Positions 1 through 10,300 of a stretch of 64,000 nucleotides of DNA are shown one piece after another. A program made the position numbers and the translations under genes. Each line of letters opens with the position of its first letter. Position 1 is the stretch's first letter. This DNA comes from Bombyx mori (Eukaryota > Arthropoda > Insecta > Lepidoptera > Bombycidae), in NCBI RefSeq assembly GCF_030269925.1, contig NC_085107.1, positions 10,416,001 to 10,480,000 on the forward strand. Reading direction: 5' to 3'. The notes under the pieces were generated by a model. The model saw only the letters and a list, made by a program, of their open reading frames with translations, did no database searches and was not told the DNA's origin.

Positions 1-1004
1 TCAGTTTTAGACATTACATTAATCATAGACCCCGTATCTATTTTTAACATAATATTTTTTCCTTTATATTTTACAATTTCCACCCATTCATTAGACGACT
101 TACATATGTTATTGTTCCCCACGATCGTATTCACATAGAACATTTCTTTGCATTTTTCTTCACTATCACTGCTCGCAGTATCCATACTCAAATTTAATAC
201 CTTACGAATCGCTTTCCTTTGCACACATACTCGCGAAAAATGCCCTTTCTGATCGCACACAAAACACATCGCATTAACTGCTGGACAACGTTCACCGCCT
301 AGACACCGGCTGTTTCCACATCGCTGACAGGCGCTGCGAGCTGTTCTCTGCCCGCCGTTACTGCCAACTCTTGCGCCGCGTACTCCTCTCGCGCGCTGTC
401 CGCTTCGTTCACCGCTTCTGTTCTGAACTGCAGACACTTGCACACTGTCCGCAGCGCAGTTAATGTATTTACTGTCCTCTTTAGACATCTCGGCCGCCTG
501 ACAGAGTTGTAAGGCCTTCACTAGTGTAAGATCATCAGTGCGAAGAAGTCGATCTCTCACCGTGTTGTTATTGACACCGCATACGATACGATCACGTAAC
601 AAGCTTTCGTGTAATTCACTGAATTCGCATTGCTGACTCAGTACCCTCAATGCGGTTATGTATTGGTCAATATTTTCGCCATCTTCTTGATCACGGGTGA
701 AGAACTTATACCGTCTTACTATGATATTCGGTTTTGCTCCAAAGTACTTGTCGAACTTATTCAGAACACAGTCAATATCATCCTCACTTTCACCTTCGTT
801 AAAAGTGAAGGTCGTATAAACCTCGTAACCGGCCGATCCTATGAGATTCACCAACAAACTAGCCTGAACTTCTTTAGGCTCCTTGCTCACTCCAGACGCT
901 TTAAGAAATACTTCGAACAGCTTCCGCCATTGCCGCCACGCCTCGGAGCGTGCAGCCGGACCGCCATCGAGTGATAATTCTGCTGGAGGACGCGCGTGTT
1001 CCAT
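1..1004 (-). CDS. Gag-protease region of a Mag-like retrotransposon polyprotein (partial, open to the edge)
   Basis: Reading the minus strand from the ATG at 1004 gives an uninterrupted frame of more than 330 codons to the window edge. The N-terminal third resembles a retrotransposon capsid (WRQWRKLFEVFLKASG, then a YFGAKPN-like segment). A basic linker follows, then a double zinc knuckle near residues 225-255 (CQRCGNSRC and CFVCDQKGHFSRVC). The frame reaches an aspartic-protease signature, KIDTGS, just before position 1. In Mag-type elements this polyprotein supplies capsid, protease, reverse transcriptase and integrase; the last two would lie outside the window. No stop or frameshift was seen in my hand translation, so the copy may be fairly young. 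No host function is implied. Confidence 0.8.
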   Translation of the reverse strand, partial: MEHARPPAELSLDGGPAARSEAWRQWRKLFEVFLKASGVSKEPKEVQASLLVNLIGSAGYEVYTTFTFNEGESEDDIDCVLNKFDKYFGAKPNIIVRRYKFFTRDQEDGENIDQYITALRVLSQQCEFSELHESLLRDRIVCGVNNNTVRDRLLRTDDLTLVKALQLCQAAEMSKEDSKYINCAADSVQVSAVQNRSGERSGQRARGVRGARVGSNGGQRTARSACQRCGNSRCLGGERCPAVNAMCFVCDQKGHFSRVCVQRKAIRKVLNLSMDTASSDSEEKCKEMFYVNTIVGNNNICKSSNEWVEIVKYKGKNIMLKIDTGSMINVMSKT

Positions 1005-1067
1005 ATTTATGTTGGTTACTTCGATTTAACGTGTATTAAGGTTAAAAACGACGCACCGCTGCCACCA

Positions 1068-1148
1068 TGTAGTGAAACACACGCCAGTTGGTTTCATACT
1101 GATTTATTTTTAAAGACACCCTCACTACGTTATTATAAATATACTACA
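1068..1148 (-). repeat. 81-bp long terminal repeat of the Mag-like element
   Basis: Bounded by TGTAGT and ACTACA. On the minus strand it carries a TATA-like stretch (TATATTTATAA) near its start and an AATAAA polyadenylation signal in the middle, so it could act as a compact promoter and terminator. The bases GTATT at 1149-1153 would be the local copy of the target-site duplication. Confidence 0.7.
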
Positions 1149-1267
1149 GTATTCACATTTATGTAAAATTTAAGCAATTACAAAAAGATGGTAAAGTTAA
1201 ACTTTGACGCAATTATGTAAATATTGTTGTATAATTATCATACAGTTTTATTATTTTCTACCTTCAG

Positions 1268-1454
1268 CAATCCGAATAAACCCAATAACATACCGACTGT
1301 TTGGAAGCCGGTAACGAGCCGAGAAAAGATGGAATATTTAGATATTGGCTTAAAATCAAGGATGAAAGAAGGATTGGCGACTCGATCGAGATTTTGGGGT
1401 TCATTGCCTTTGTGGCATAACTTGGACAGTCAAAGACTGAGAGACGAATTGTAA
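1268..1454 (+). CDS. Carboxylesterase / juvenile-hormone-esterase-like protein, last exon (partial)
   Basis: The exon begins after the acceptor CTTCAG at 1262-1267 and ends at TAA 1452-1454. It encodes about 61 C-terminal residues with the terminal signature of insect type-B carboxylesterases: an NPN...P..W.PVT segment, then MEYLDIGLKSRMKEGL, then RFWGSLP. In the family this follows the catalytic His loop and forms the last helix of the alpha/beta-hydrolase fold; the catalytic Ser, Glu and His would be upstream, beyond the window. A variant ATTAAA poly(A) signal lies at 1501-1506. The gene runs tail-to-tail into the fucosyltransferase, whose stop is only 94 bp beyond this stop. The subclass (juvenile hormone esterase, antennal or digestive) cannot be told from this exon. 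Confidence 0.7.
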
Positions 1455-1548
1455 TTTGGATAAGAGAAAATTTTTAATAACTTGTTTGTTATACAATATA
1501 ATTAAAACATCTTATAATAATTAAGTTGTTTCATTTTTAGAGATTCCC

Positions 1549-3202
1549 TTAGATAGTATACATTGAAGAGAAAGGACAATCATCTACATATTTCCACCAT
1601 TCATCAAAGTTCTCATAGATTGTATTTTTATTCCTTAAAATGTCATCATTTATCATGGAACAAAATTGACAGTAGTCATCAGTACTTGGATCCTCATGTC
1701 TCAAATGATACGAATAGTGTTTTTTCCAATGAAAATATTTATAGTACATATCGGGATGCAAAATCAAATCATTCATTTTTTTTGCCAATTTTTCAGCTCC
1801 TAAATTAATGGCGTCCAGATATGAATCGGGTGGTAAAAATCTGTGAAATATGACAAAATCAAAATTATATTTACATTATTTTTAAGATCCCAACCGTCCT
1901 CGTTTCGATTTATTTATCCAAAATTTCTTGGATTTGCAGAAAAGCCGAGAACGGTTAGCATAAAACGATAATAATTACTGAGTTTTTGACTAAGCTCGTG
2001 TTTATAAACTTAAATTAATTTTAAATAATTAAATATAACCCTTATGAAAAAAATAATATGAAAGAATACATAACTTTACAGATTTACAAGAACATTACTT
2101 AAATAGGTATTATAACGATGCGAACTTTAGATAGTAAAAAAACTTTATTAATACTACTTTACCTAGAATAATTCGCACCGCCAAAAACCACGGGCACCGT
2201 GTTATGGCCTAGGGCATGCAGAACTTTTTCTGTGACGTAATCTTCACTAATAGCATTTTCAAATGCAAAATAAAAATAGTAATCATTTTCTAAAATATCC
2301 AGACATCTTTGCATAATATTTTTTGGACATTGCATTAAGCCGCACAAACCATAAACATCAATACTTAAACCATATTTTTTTAAATGTTTACCAATTTCTT
2401 CTACAAAATCTTCTCTATGGCTTAATGTTAAGCAATTTGAGACGAACCAAGCTGCTGTGTTTTTCTTTGATTTTAATTTCATAATAAAATTTTCATCGAC
2501 AGTATTCGTATTTACATTCCATTCCATATTTAATTTAGGACCCACAACGTGACCTGTAGAATTTTTTATTGTAAAATAACCCCATACAGCATCGGAATCT
2601 AGCTTATAAGTCCATGTCCAATTGAAAAATCCATTCCATGTTTTAGCGCATAGGTGATAGTTGGCGGCAGACTCAATATTTGCGTAGACATATTTCTGAT
2701 GCTTAGATCGACTTTTAGGTAAGTCACCTGCATCGAAGCAATCTTTCAATTGTGGTCCATTGAAAACGATCACATCGAATTTTCGGTAATCGTCCAGATG
2801 ATTTCGGACGCCAGTCACAAAACAGTTTGTCCATTTGCAATTTTTTTCTTCAAACACTTTAGTACCTTCTCCAAAATAAACAAATGGAAAATTACTTGGA
2901 TTCGTCCAAAGTAAAATGTATTTCAATTTAGTAATGTTCTTTCCTTTAATAACAGAATTTCGATCTGAATCAATCTTCAGAACAGAATCAGAAAGTGTGT
3001 AGTAATTTCTCCAAAGAGTATTTGTAACAAAGATGGATCCCATTAAAAATACGATCAATAGTATTTTTTTTATAAATTTAAATTTGCGTAAGTATTTATC
3101 GTAGAGGTAAAACATTTCAATATACGAGTCATTATTCAATTGGTTATGAGTACTAAGAGCCAGGTGAAGAAGAATGTGCAAACACGCAAAATCAGTAAAC
3201 AT
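1549..3202 (-). CDS. Alpha-1,3-fucosyltransferase, GT10 family (FucTC-like)
   Basis: Two exons on the minus strand: 2163-3202 and 1549-1840, with donor CTAG|GTAAAG, acceptor TTCACAG| and matching phase. The first ATG (3202) gives 443 residues; the ATG at 3115 (residue 30) gives 414 residues and a more typical type II Golgi topology, a short basic tail before the hydrophobic anchor IKKILLIVFLMGSIFVTNTL. The luminal part has the GT10 hallmarks: KYVYANIESAANYHLC, YKLDSDAVWGYF, and the donor-site motif FAFENAISEDYVTEK...VPVVFGG near residues 310-345. A C-terminal CxxC (CQFC) follows. The family moves fucose from GDP-fucose to GlcNAc on glycans in the Golgi. I place it nearest the insect FucTC-like group; the acceptor is unknown. 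Splicing would need a transcript to confirm. Confidence 0.88.
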
Positions 3203-3689
3203 GTTTTGAATTTACTTATTACTTGTTTGTAAATATTTCTTCTCAAAGGAAATCTCAAACAACATTGCCATGTTGCAAGTGATATAAAGATTTCCAACTG
3301 AGTCCAAATTTAAAGAATTTCTTGAACTTCATTATTAGTAATCGATACTTGTTAAATTCCAATTTATGTAATACATAGTACCGGTTTTCAATAATATCTA
3401 CAGACCTAAGAAAAACTGACGAAGCAAAATAACGGGTTGGTATTTTTTTATTACTATTTCACCAATACGGTCATGATGCCACTAACCCATAAATAAGGTC
3501 TGCCTAGTTTATTTTCAATAGGAGCTACGATAGTTACGATTCTGGACCATGTTTCATTGGTTACTCTTGTGATTTATCCCTGCATTTTAAAAGAATAGCT
3601 GCTAATCATTAAGCGTTTTTTAAAGTAAAAGAAGAGGCATGTGTTTAAACGTTTATTGAAGGTATAATATTCAGTGACAGTGATTGTAA
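3203..3689. other. Intergenic stretch upstream of the fucosyltransferase
   Basis: AT-rich sequence with no coding signal. It lies between the fucosyltransferase 5' end and the 3' side of Gbeta76C, so it should contain the fucosyltransferase promoter. Minus-strand AATAAA signals (for example near 3446 and 3651) could serve the Gbeta76C transcript. Confidence 0.5.
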
Positions 3690-4265
3690 CAGGGAGGTGG
3701 TCAGAAGGGCCCAGATGTCGAAATCAGCCGTTAAGCGATTGGAGAAGATTTGGAGAAATCACAGCATAAACAAAAAAACTAAGATAAAGCTTATGAGAAC
3801 CCTTATCTTCTCCATATTCTTGTACGCTTCTGAGACCTGGACCCTCAAGGCCCGTACCCGATCGAGAATTGACGCATTTTAAATGTGGTGTTGGCGCAAA
3901 ATGTTGGGTGTATCATGGACGGAGCGCCGAACAAATGTGTCAATTCTCTCGGAGCTAAACGTCAAGACCCGTCTATCTACGATCTGTATGCAGCGTCTCC
4001 TCAAGTACTTCGGACACGTGGCCCGGCAAAATCCTGAGAACTTGGAAAAATTAATAGTTGTAGGTCACGTGGAAGGAAAGAAAAGTCGAGGAAGATTGCC
4101 AACCAGGTGGACGGACATTGTCAAGGAGGCCACAATCACCAGTGTCCCGGGCGCCATTAAGCAGGCCGAATGCAGGCAACATTGGAGGAAGCTGGTGCAA
4201 AAACTGGACCAAGGTGGTCACGACCCTCAGTAATGAGGAAACGACAAAGAAGAAGAAGAAGAATA
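3690..4265 (+). mobile_element. RTE-like LINE, 5'-truncated 3' end with (AAG)n tail
   Basis: The translation shows the C-terminus of an RTE-type endonuclease/reverse transcriptase (LFSIFLYASETWTLKARTRS..., then MWCWRKMLGVSWTERRTN, then RLLKYFGHVARQ). It is broken once by an in-frame TAA at 3880-3882, where related copies have Glu-Met. After the coding end come CGACCCTCAGTAATGAGG and a short AAG/AGA repeat, the element's 3' tail. The same 3' end occurs inverted at 45345-45546. The fragment ends about 75 bp from the Gbeta76C stop codon, so it probably lies within that gene's 3' UTR. Confidence 0.8.
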
Positions 4266-4338
4266 TTCATGGCTAAGGAAAATATTCTAAACAGGATCAA
4301 TTGTGGTTTTTTTATGTAGTCAATGTGTGGATCATATT

Positions 4339-7300
4339 TTAGCCCCAAACTCTGACGCTCGAGTCCCAGGAACAGCTGGCCATAGCAACGCCATTGGGTG
4401 CAACGGAAATAGACGTCACTCGATTTTCATGGCCGTTCAGAGTACCTAAAAATGAAAAAAGGGCATATCATACGTTATCTATTGTTTATTGTTCGATTTG
4501 GAACATAAAACAAGCACAACTACTTCTTTATACGTATTCGCATTTGTCTTGGCCACACACTGCAACGGTCCTGGCCATTTCTAACCAATACTATTAAATT
4601 AGTTTAAATTTGTAAGTGCAGACTACAAAATAGGTGGCATTCCTGCTATCAAATGCATTTTAATTTAATAATAAAGGAAATACTTTATTTACGCGTAATT
4701 CACTATTAATTTGTAACATTAGTCGTGCATTTGTTAGTACATCGCAAATCCGGTACATTTTAACCATAAATAGAATCGGACATTAAGCGCCCTTAAGTTA
4801 TTACATACATTTTTAAATAAAATATAAAAATATTATATTTAAATTGATAGAGATACCATGTTTCTTAATGTCTTGAATCCGATGAAAATTGATCTTTTGA
4901 TCGTGTAAGATTATTTTCTGTTGTTTTACACTGTAGACTATTCTATGGATTATTTCGATATATGTATTTGGGTTTTACTGTTAGACAGATATCTCAGTTA
5001 AGCTCGCCTTTGTACGTATTTTGTTCATTGTATAATATATAGCATAAATAAAAAATAAAAACGAGAATGCAGGTGCTATAACGGTCAACGGAAGAAGCCT
5101 ACGTTTAGAATTTTTTGAAGTGAAAACTTCTTTAGAATCGTTGTGATTTCAAACCGGATGCAACGGAAAAAACGACAGGTAAGAGACACAAATACAAAAA
5201 TGTGTAGGATGAAGCCAGCAAAGCATGAGACAGAAATATACATACTATTTAATACAGCGCCATCTGTGAGATTTTTTAATACTAACGTGTGTATGAAAGC
5301 TCTTGTAGTGAATTTTAATTTAGGATTATACGTGAAATTAAAATATCAATTCACAGAGGGCGCTACCTTACAATTATTTACTAATGACAAAATTTTACAT
5401 ATACTTAAGACGTTTAGGATAATTGTATTTTAATTTTGGAAGGTTTCACTTCTACCACGTGTGAATTGCACACATTTTTTTTTTTTTTAGGAAACCATAT
5501 ATCATGTTGTGTGTTTTATGAAATATGTTCACGAGTGCTCAAACTTGAGATCTTGTCGGTATGAATATTTTATTACCATGAAAAGAAATGTCATATTTCT
5601 ATTAACCTAGTTACTATTCATGAAAGTTACTAAATTGGAATGCTACAAGATTTTTTAGCACTAAGATTGAAAATTATTATTATCATGTTTGTAATAATAA
5701 TAATCCATTTTCATCTCGATGTATGTTTATGACTAAGCATTTGGATAATACTTCACCTGTATGAGAAACTTTGAGCGTATCCCAAGAATGGACTGAATTA
5801 TCATCCGAACCTGCCATCAAGTATCTTCCACTGAGAGACAAAGCTAAAAAATAAATTTGCAATATAACTGGTGGTACTATTACTGGTGGTAGGACCTCTT
5901 GTGAGTTCGCGCGGGTAGGTACCACCACCTTACCTATTTATGCCGTGAAACAGTAATGCGTTTCGGTTTGAAGGGTAGGCAGCCGTTGTAACTATATTTG
6001 AGACCTTAGAACTTATATATCAAGATGGGTGGCGCATTTACCTTGTAGATATCTACGGGCTCCAGTAACTACTTAACACCAGGTGGGCTGTGAGTCGTCC
6101 ACCCATCTAAACAATAAAAAAAACTTCAAGCGGCTATTCTGGCCTCACCATGACTGGTGGATGAGCTCACGGAGCTCAACTTGAAGATTATGCTAAAACC
6201 TATCTAGCAAGAACAGTGCTTTGCTTAATTTACTACCGAATCGGAATCACGACCGCTAAAAAGATCCGGCAAGATACTGCGCGGTTTTGTTTAGGAATTA
6301 AGTTGCTTGCCAAAATCTTCGTCGTTTTCGACGAGTTTGACGAGAACGGTGACTGGAGTTGAGTGAGCGGTCACATGCCGGGTTTTGTTTGATTAACTTA
6401 AAAAATATATTTTAATTGTTGTAACAAAAACAGCAACGTCATGCAAAAACTGAGACTCATCAACCTTGTACTTACACAAACAGGCGGACTTGACGAACAA
6501 CTCCACCCTTGGCAACAGCGCTCATTTACATAAATTGCGTGCGAGGATTACTGCACAGTTCTTAGGTGAGAATGCTTGGAATTTTCTTATATCTGTTTAA
6601 TGCTGTTTCAGGTTTTAATCAAATCACTCTTAAGTCTTGTTCGGACTAGGCGAGTATTTTAGTCGAGTATCGAGTAATTTAGCAGCAAAATGTGTCCGAA
6701 CACCAAAAATTTAGTTGAGTAGGTTAGTAAATAATTTAGTCAAGTCAATCCATTCTGTTCTATTTTTTCGGGCGAGTAGCGTTTCCCACCACGCGTCCTT
6801 GCTCACTGGCTGAGTGATTAAACAAGTCCGAACCTGTTGATTAGTCGAGTTCATTAGTGGCACTTTTCAAATGGGTATCTTTGCGCTGAATTTGAGAGTG
6901 TATTTTCGTTAACAGAAAATTCACACAACTTTTGGACATTCTCAAACTATCAAAGTATTCTTTGGGATATCTTCCAATGCTAATTCCTTCAGAAGACATT
7001 TAGTAGCTCCTAGTTTATCTCTTCTATCGATCAATTTTCGTACCCATAACTTATTTTTCTTAATCACAGAAATTTCCTCATACACCTTTTCTAAAATAGC
7101 CATTACGATTAGCTTAATCAGTTTATTTACTCTATTGCGTTGCAGCCTGTTTATCTTGAAAAAAACACTACTCACTTGTATACTCTACTGGAACGTAATG
7201 CGAACGTTGCCTGTGCATCAGCGAGTAGTTTAGCCACTAAACTACTCGGTACTCGACTAAAATACTCGCCTAGTCCGAACAAGGCTTTTATAGCCGCTTG

Positions 7301-10300
7301 TACGAAATAATTAAATTTCGTATTCGTCAAATTTTAACTAGACCTAGGTACAAATGAAGTTGTCTACTAGTCGAAGAATATTTGTTTCACGTCGTCGATA
7401 ACTGTTTCGATCGTTTCAAATGACGTTTCACAGTTTGGATTTGATTAAATGCAAGTTAGTGTAAGCTTTATATTACGTTATAAATGGTAGACTGAAAATA
7501 GTCATTTTACTGACCGCAGCTTGTGAATCCGCTAGCTCCAGGTGGTGTGTAGTGACCCAGCTGCTGGTCGCTGCGAATGTCAAACAGGCGAGCCGTTTTA
7601 TCTTCAGAAGCCGTTGCGAATGCGTAACCGCCATTGTGATACTAGAGAGAGAGAGCGAGAGAGAAATAATATATTTTATAGCACATCAAAACACAAATAA
7701 CATTGATAAACAGTCAACAAACAGGTATAATTATACAATAGGCGATTTTATCGCTAAAAGAGATCTCATCGGTTGTTATCTACCAAAATTCTGAAAAAGA
7801 TACAGTAGGTACACAGGCGGTGTATCATTATTAAAAAAATTTAGGTGTCTAGCAAAATAGACTAAACCTTTACGCACGTTATTGGAAAATTAAGAAGATA
7901 CACAGATATATACAACGAATATATATTTACAATGTATATAAAATATAAAATCATTATACAATTCATATACCTAAATACTTACATACACATAATAAATAAA
8001 CAGTTTATATAGATTTATTAAAAAATATTTATAAAGATGAACCAAAATTACGGTAGGCAGAAACTTGGCTGTATCCCTAGCATTGTCAACGTCCATTAAC
8101 GACGGTAACCACTCACCATCAGGTAGGCCGTACGCTGGTCTGCTTACAAGGGCAATAAAAAAAGAAGTGCGTAGCGGTTGTAAGGAACCCGAACAATATT
8201 GGGCCTCTCGCACGAGAGTTGGTAGGACCTCTTGTGAGTCCGCGCGGGTAGGTACCACCACCCTGCCTATTTCTGCCGCGAAGCAGTAATGCGTTTCGGT
8301 TTGAAGGGTGGGGCAGCCGTTCTAACTATACTTGAGACTTTAGAACTTATATTTACGTCGTAGATGTCTATGGGCTCCAGTAACTTAACACCAGGTGGGC
8401 TGTGAGCTCGTCCACCCACTAAAGCAATAAAAAAAAACCTTTATTTTTAATAACTAAACACGACATTTTAAATAAACTTATAGAACTTACACAAACGCTA
8501 TTCACGTCGGCTTCGTGACCGAAGAATGTTTGCTTTGCTTTCTCATCCCGGACGTCCCACAGCTTACATGTTTTGTCCACGGAACCGGTAACGTATGACT
8601 TCATGTCTGAATATTGCAAACATTGGAAATGTCACTGATGAAGACTCCCAAACAGGGACGCATTGTTGCCATACAGCATACCAATTAGGGTAAGTCGTGT
8701 ATAAACCGTAGCTTCGAGAATATTATAGTTGTTAGCATCGTATACGGTATAATCAATTCCGTAACGACCTCTCTATCTGCGGCAAAGCTTAGGTGGAACC
8801 TAGAATAGCACCACTCTACCTCTTCCCATGAATGTCGTAAAATACGACTAAGAGATGCACCAAAGAATGAGCAGCATGAGTGTTTTATTATATTATCCCA
8901 GCGTGCTGCGATCGCCAACCGCTATTTACTGGAACTAGGTACCGCTTTACCTATTTTTGCCGCGAGCCAGTTCCGGTTCGTAGTGTGGGTCAGCCCTTAT
9001 ATATTTTATTGAAACTATGACTATGAACGAAACGCAAAAGCAACTATACGTTCTGTTTTCAAGAGTATTATAAGTATTACTGTATTTTATTAGATTCTTC
9101 TCCCTCATGCCTTACGGCGAACGATTTCAAGATAATTCTAAACCAATTTCTATAGGCGAGGTTTAAGTAGCTGTGTTTACCAGTTGGCAGCCTGTAAGTA
9201 GAAACTAAGGAAGCTGTACGAAGCCTGGTAAACTAAATTCTTACTTTGTCTGTATGGTAATCTACAATAAAATTGAAATTATAAGGTTGTAAAATACATA
9301 TGTATGTAAAGGTCATTTTAAAATTTACAGATATTAGATTTTTAAATTTACAGTTATCAGATACAGACCTGGTGACAGTGAAATGCTGACTACGTCGCCG
9401 GCGTGAGCATCAAATTCCATTTCACGCTTACCAGCTTCCAAGTCCCAAACGCAACTACAATGTTTAAATGATATAATGAAATTATCATGAATAAGTTATT
9501 CGACACAGGTTTTTCCTTCAACACTTAGGAGCCCTTAATTCTTGTAGCATTTAAAACTGGTGAGAAACATTTAATTGGTAACAATAACATTTGTACATTG
9601 ATTTGTACATGTGCATAAAAAAGAAAAAACATTGTTAGTATTATGGCAATATTAAGTTTTGAAACAAAGTAAAACTAGGCGGCTTCTTTTGGCTACTATA
9701 TTATAATCCTCAGAGTTTCTCGCCGGATCTTCCCAGTGGATTGGGATTCCGATTCGGTAGTAGTATTCAGCGAAGCACTGCTCTTGCTAGGGTTAGGGTT
9801 AACGAATTTTCAGGCTGAGCCCTATGAATTCGCTTACCAGCACGGAGAAGTAGGAATAGCCCGTTAAAGCTACCAGCGATTAGGTGAAAACAAAAAGGAA
9901 ACGCTATACTATAAAGTACATAAAAAACGTTTGACGCAAGCTATCATTGCGTTTGTAGATAAGCTTTTCTAGAATTATACTCATCAACTACAAAATACAC
10001 ATTATAACGCGCACATCTGTGTTTAATTGTGTTTACCTCAGATAATTATCTTTTATAATAGTGTATATAAGTTCATTGTTGATTGTTGATTGTTCACACA
10101 TCATTAAGTATACTTTCGACTGATAATTTTAATTCGCTATAACATATTATTTCTTACTATTAAATTATTCATAGTAATATCGTGTAATATGTCGTAAGAT
10201 ATTATTATGTTCGTAATGTAATACTTTTGGTGTGCTTACTTCAAAGTATATCACTACATAGTATAAAACAAAGTCGCTTTCTCTGTCCCTATATCTGTCT

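Larger units (their letters stand above)
1..1148 (-). mobile_element. Mag-like Ty3/Gypsy LTR retrotransposon, 5' part, cut by the window edge
   Basis: The element is read on the minus strand, so its 5' LTR is at the right (1068-1148) and its gag-pol runs leftward off the window. Directly inside the LTR, minus-strand TGGTGGCAGCGG starts with the TGG expected of a tRNA primer binding site. The LTR ends are short inverted repeats (TGTAGT...ACTACA). The very short LTR fits the Mag family, first described from silkworm with LTRs of under 100 bp. The element sits in an intron of the carboxylesterase whose last exon begins at 1268. The other LTR and the target-site duplication lie outside the window. 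Confidence 0.8.

Noticed and set aside
5881..5928. N-terminal extension of the Gbeta76C exon 8 frame reading [14 protein letters not shown]
   Set aside because: It is SINE antisense sequence joined by an open intron frame; the splice acceptor at 5844-5845 restores phase with exon 7.
8419..8490. C-terminal extension of the exon 6 frame past the donor
   Set aside because: A good donor (TGT|GTAAGT) and phase agreement with exon 7 show this is intron.
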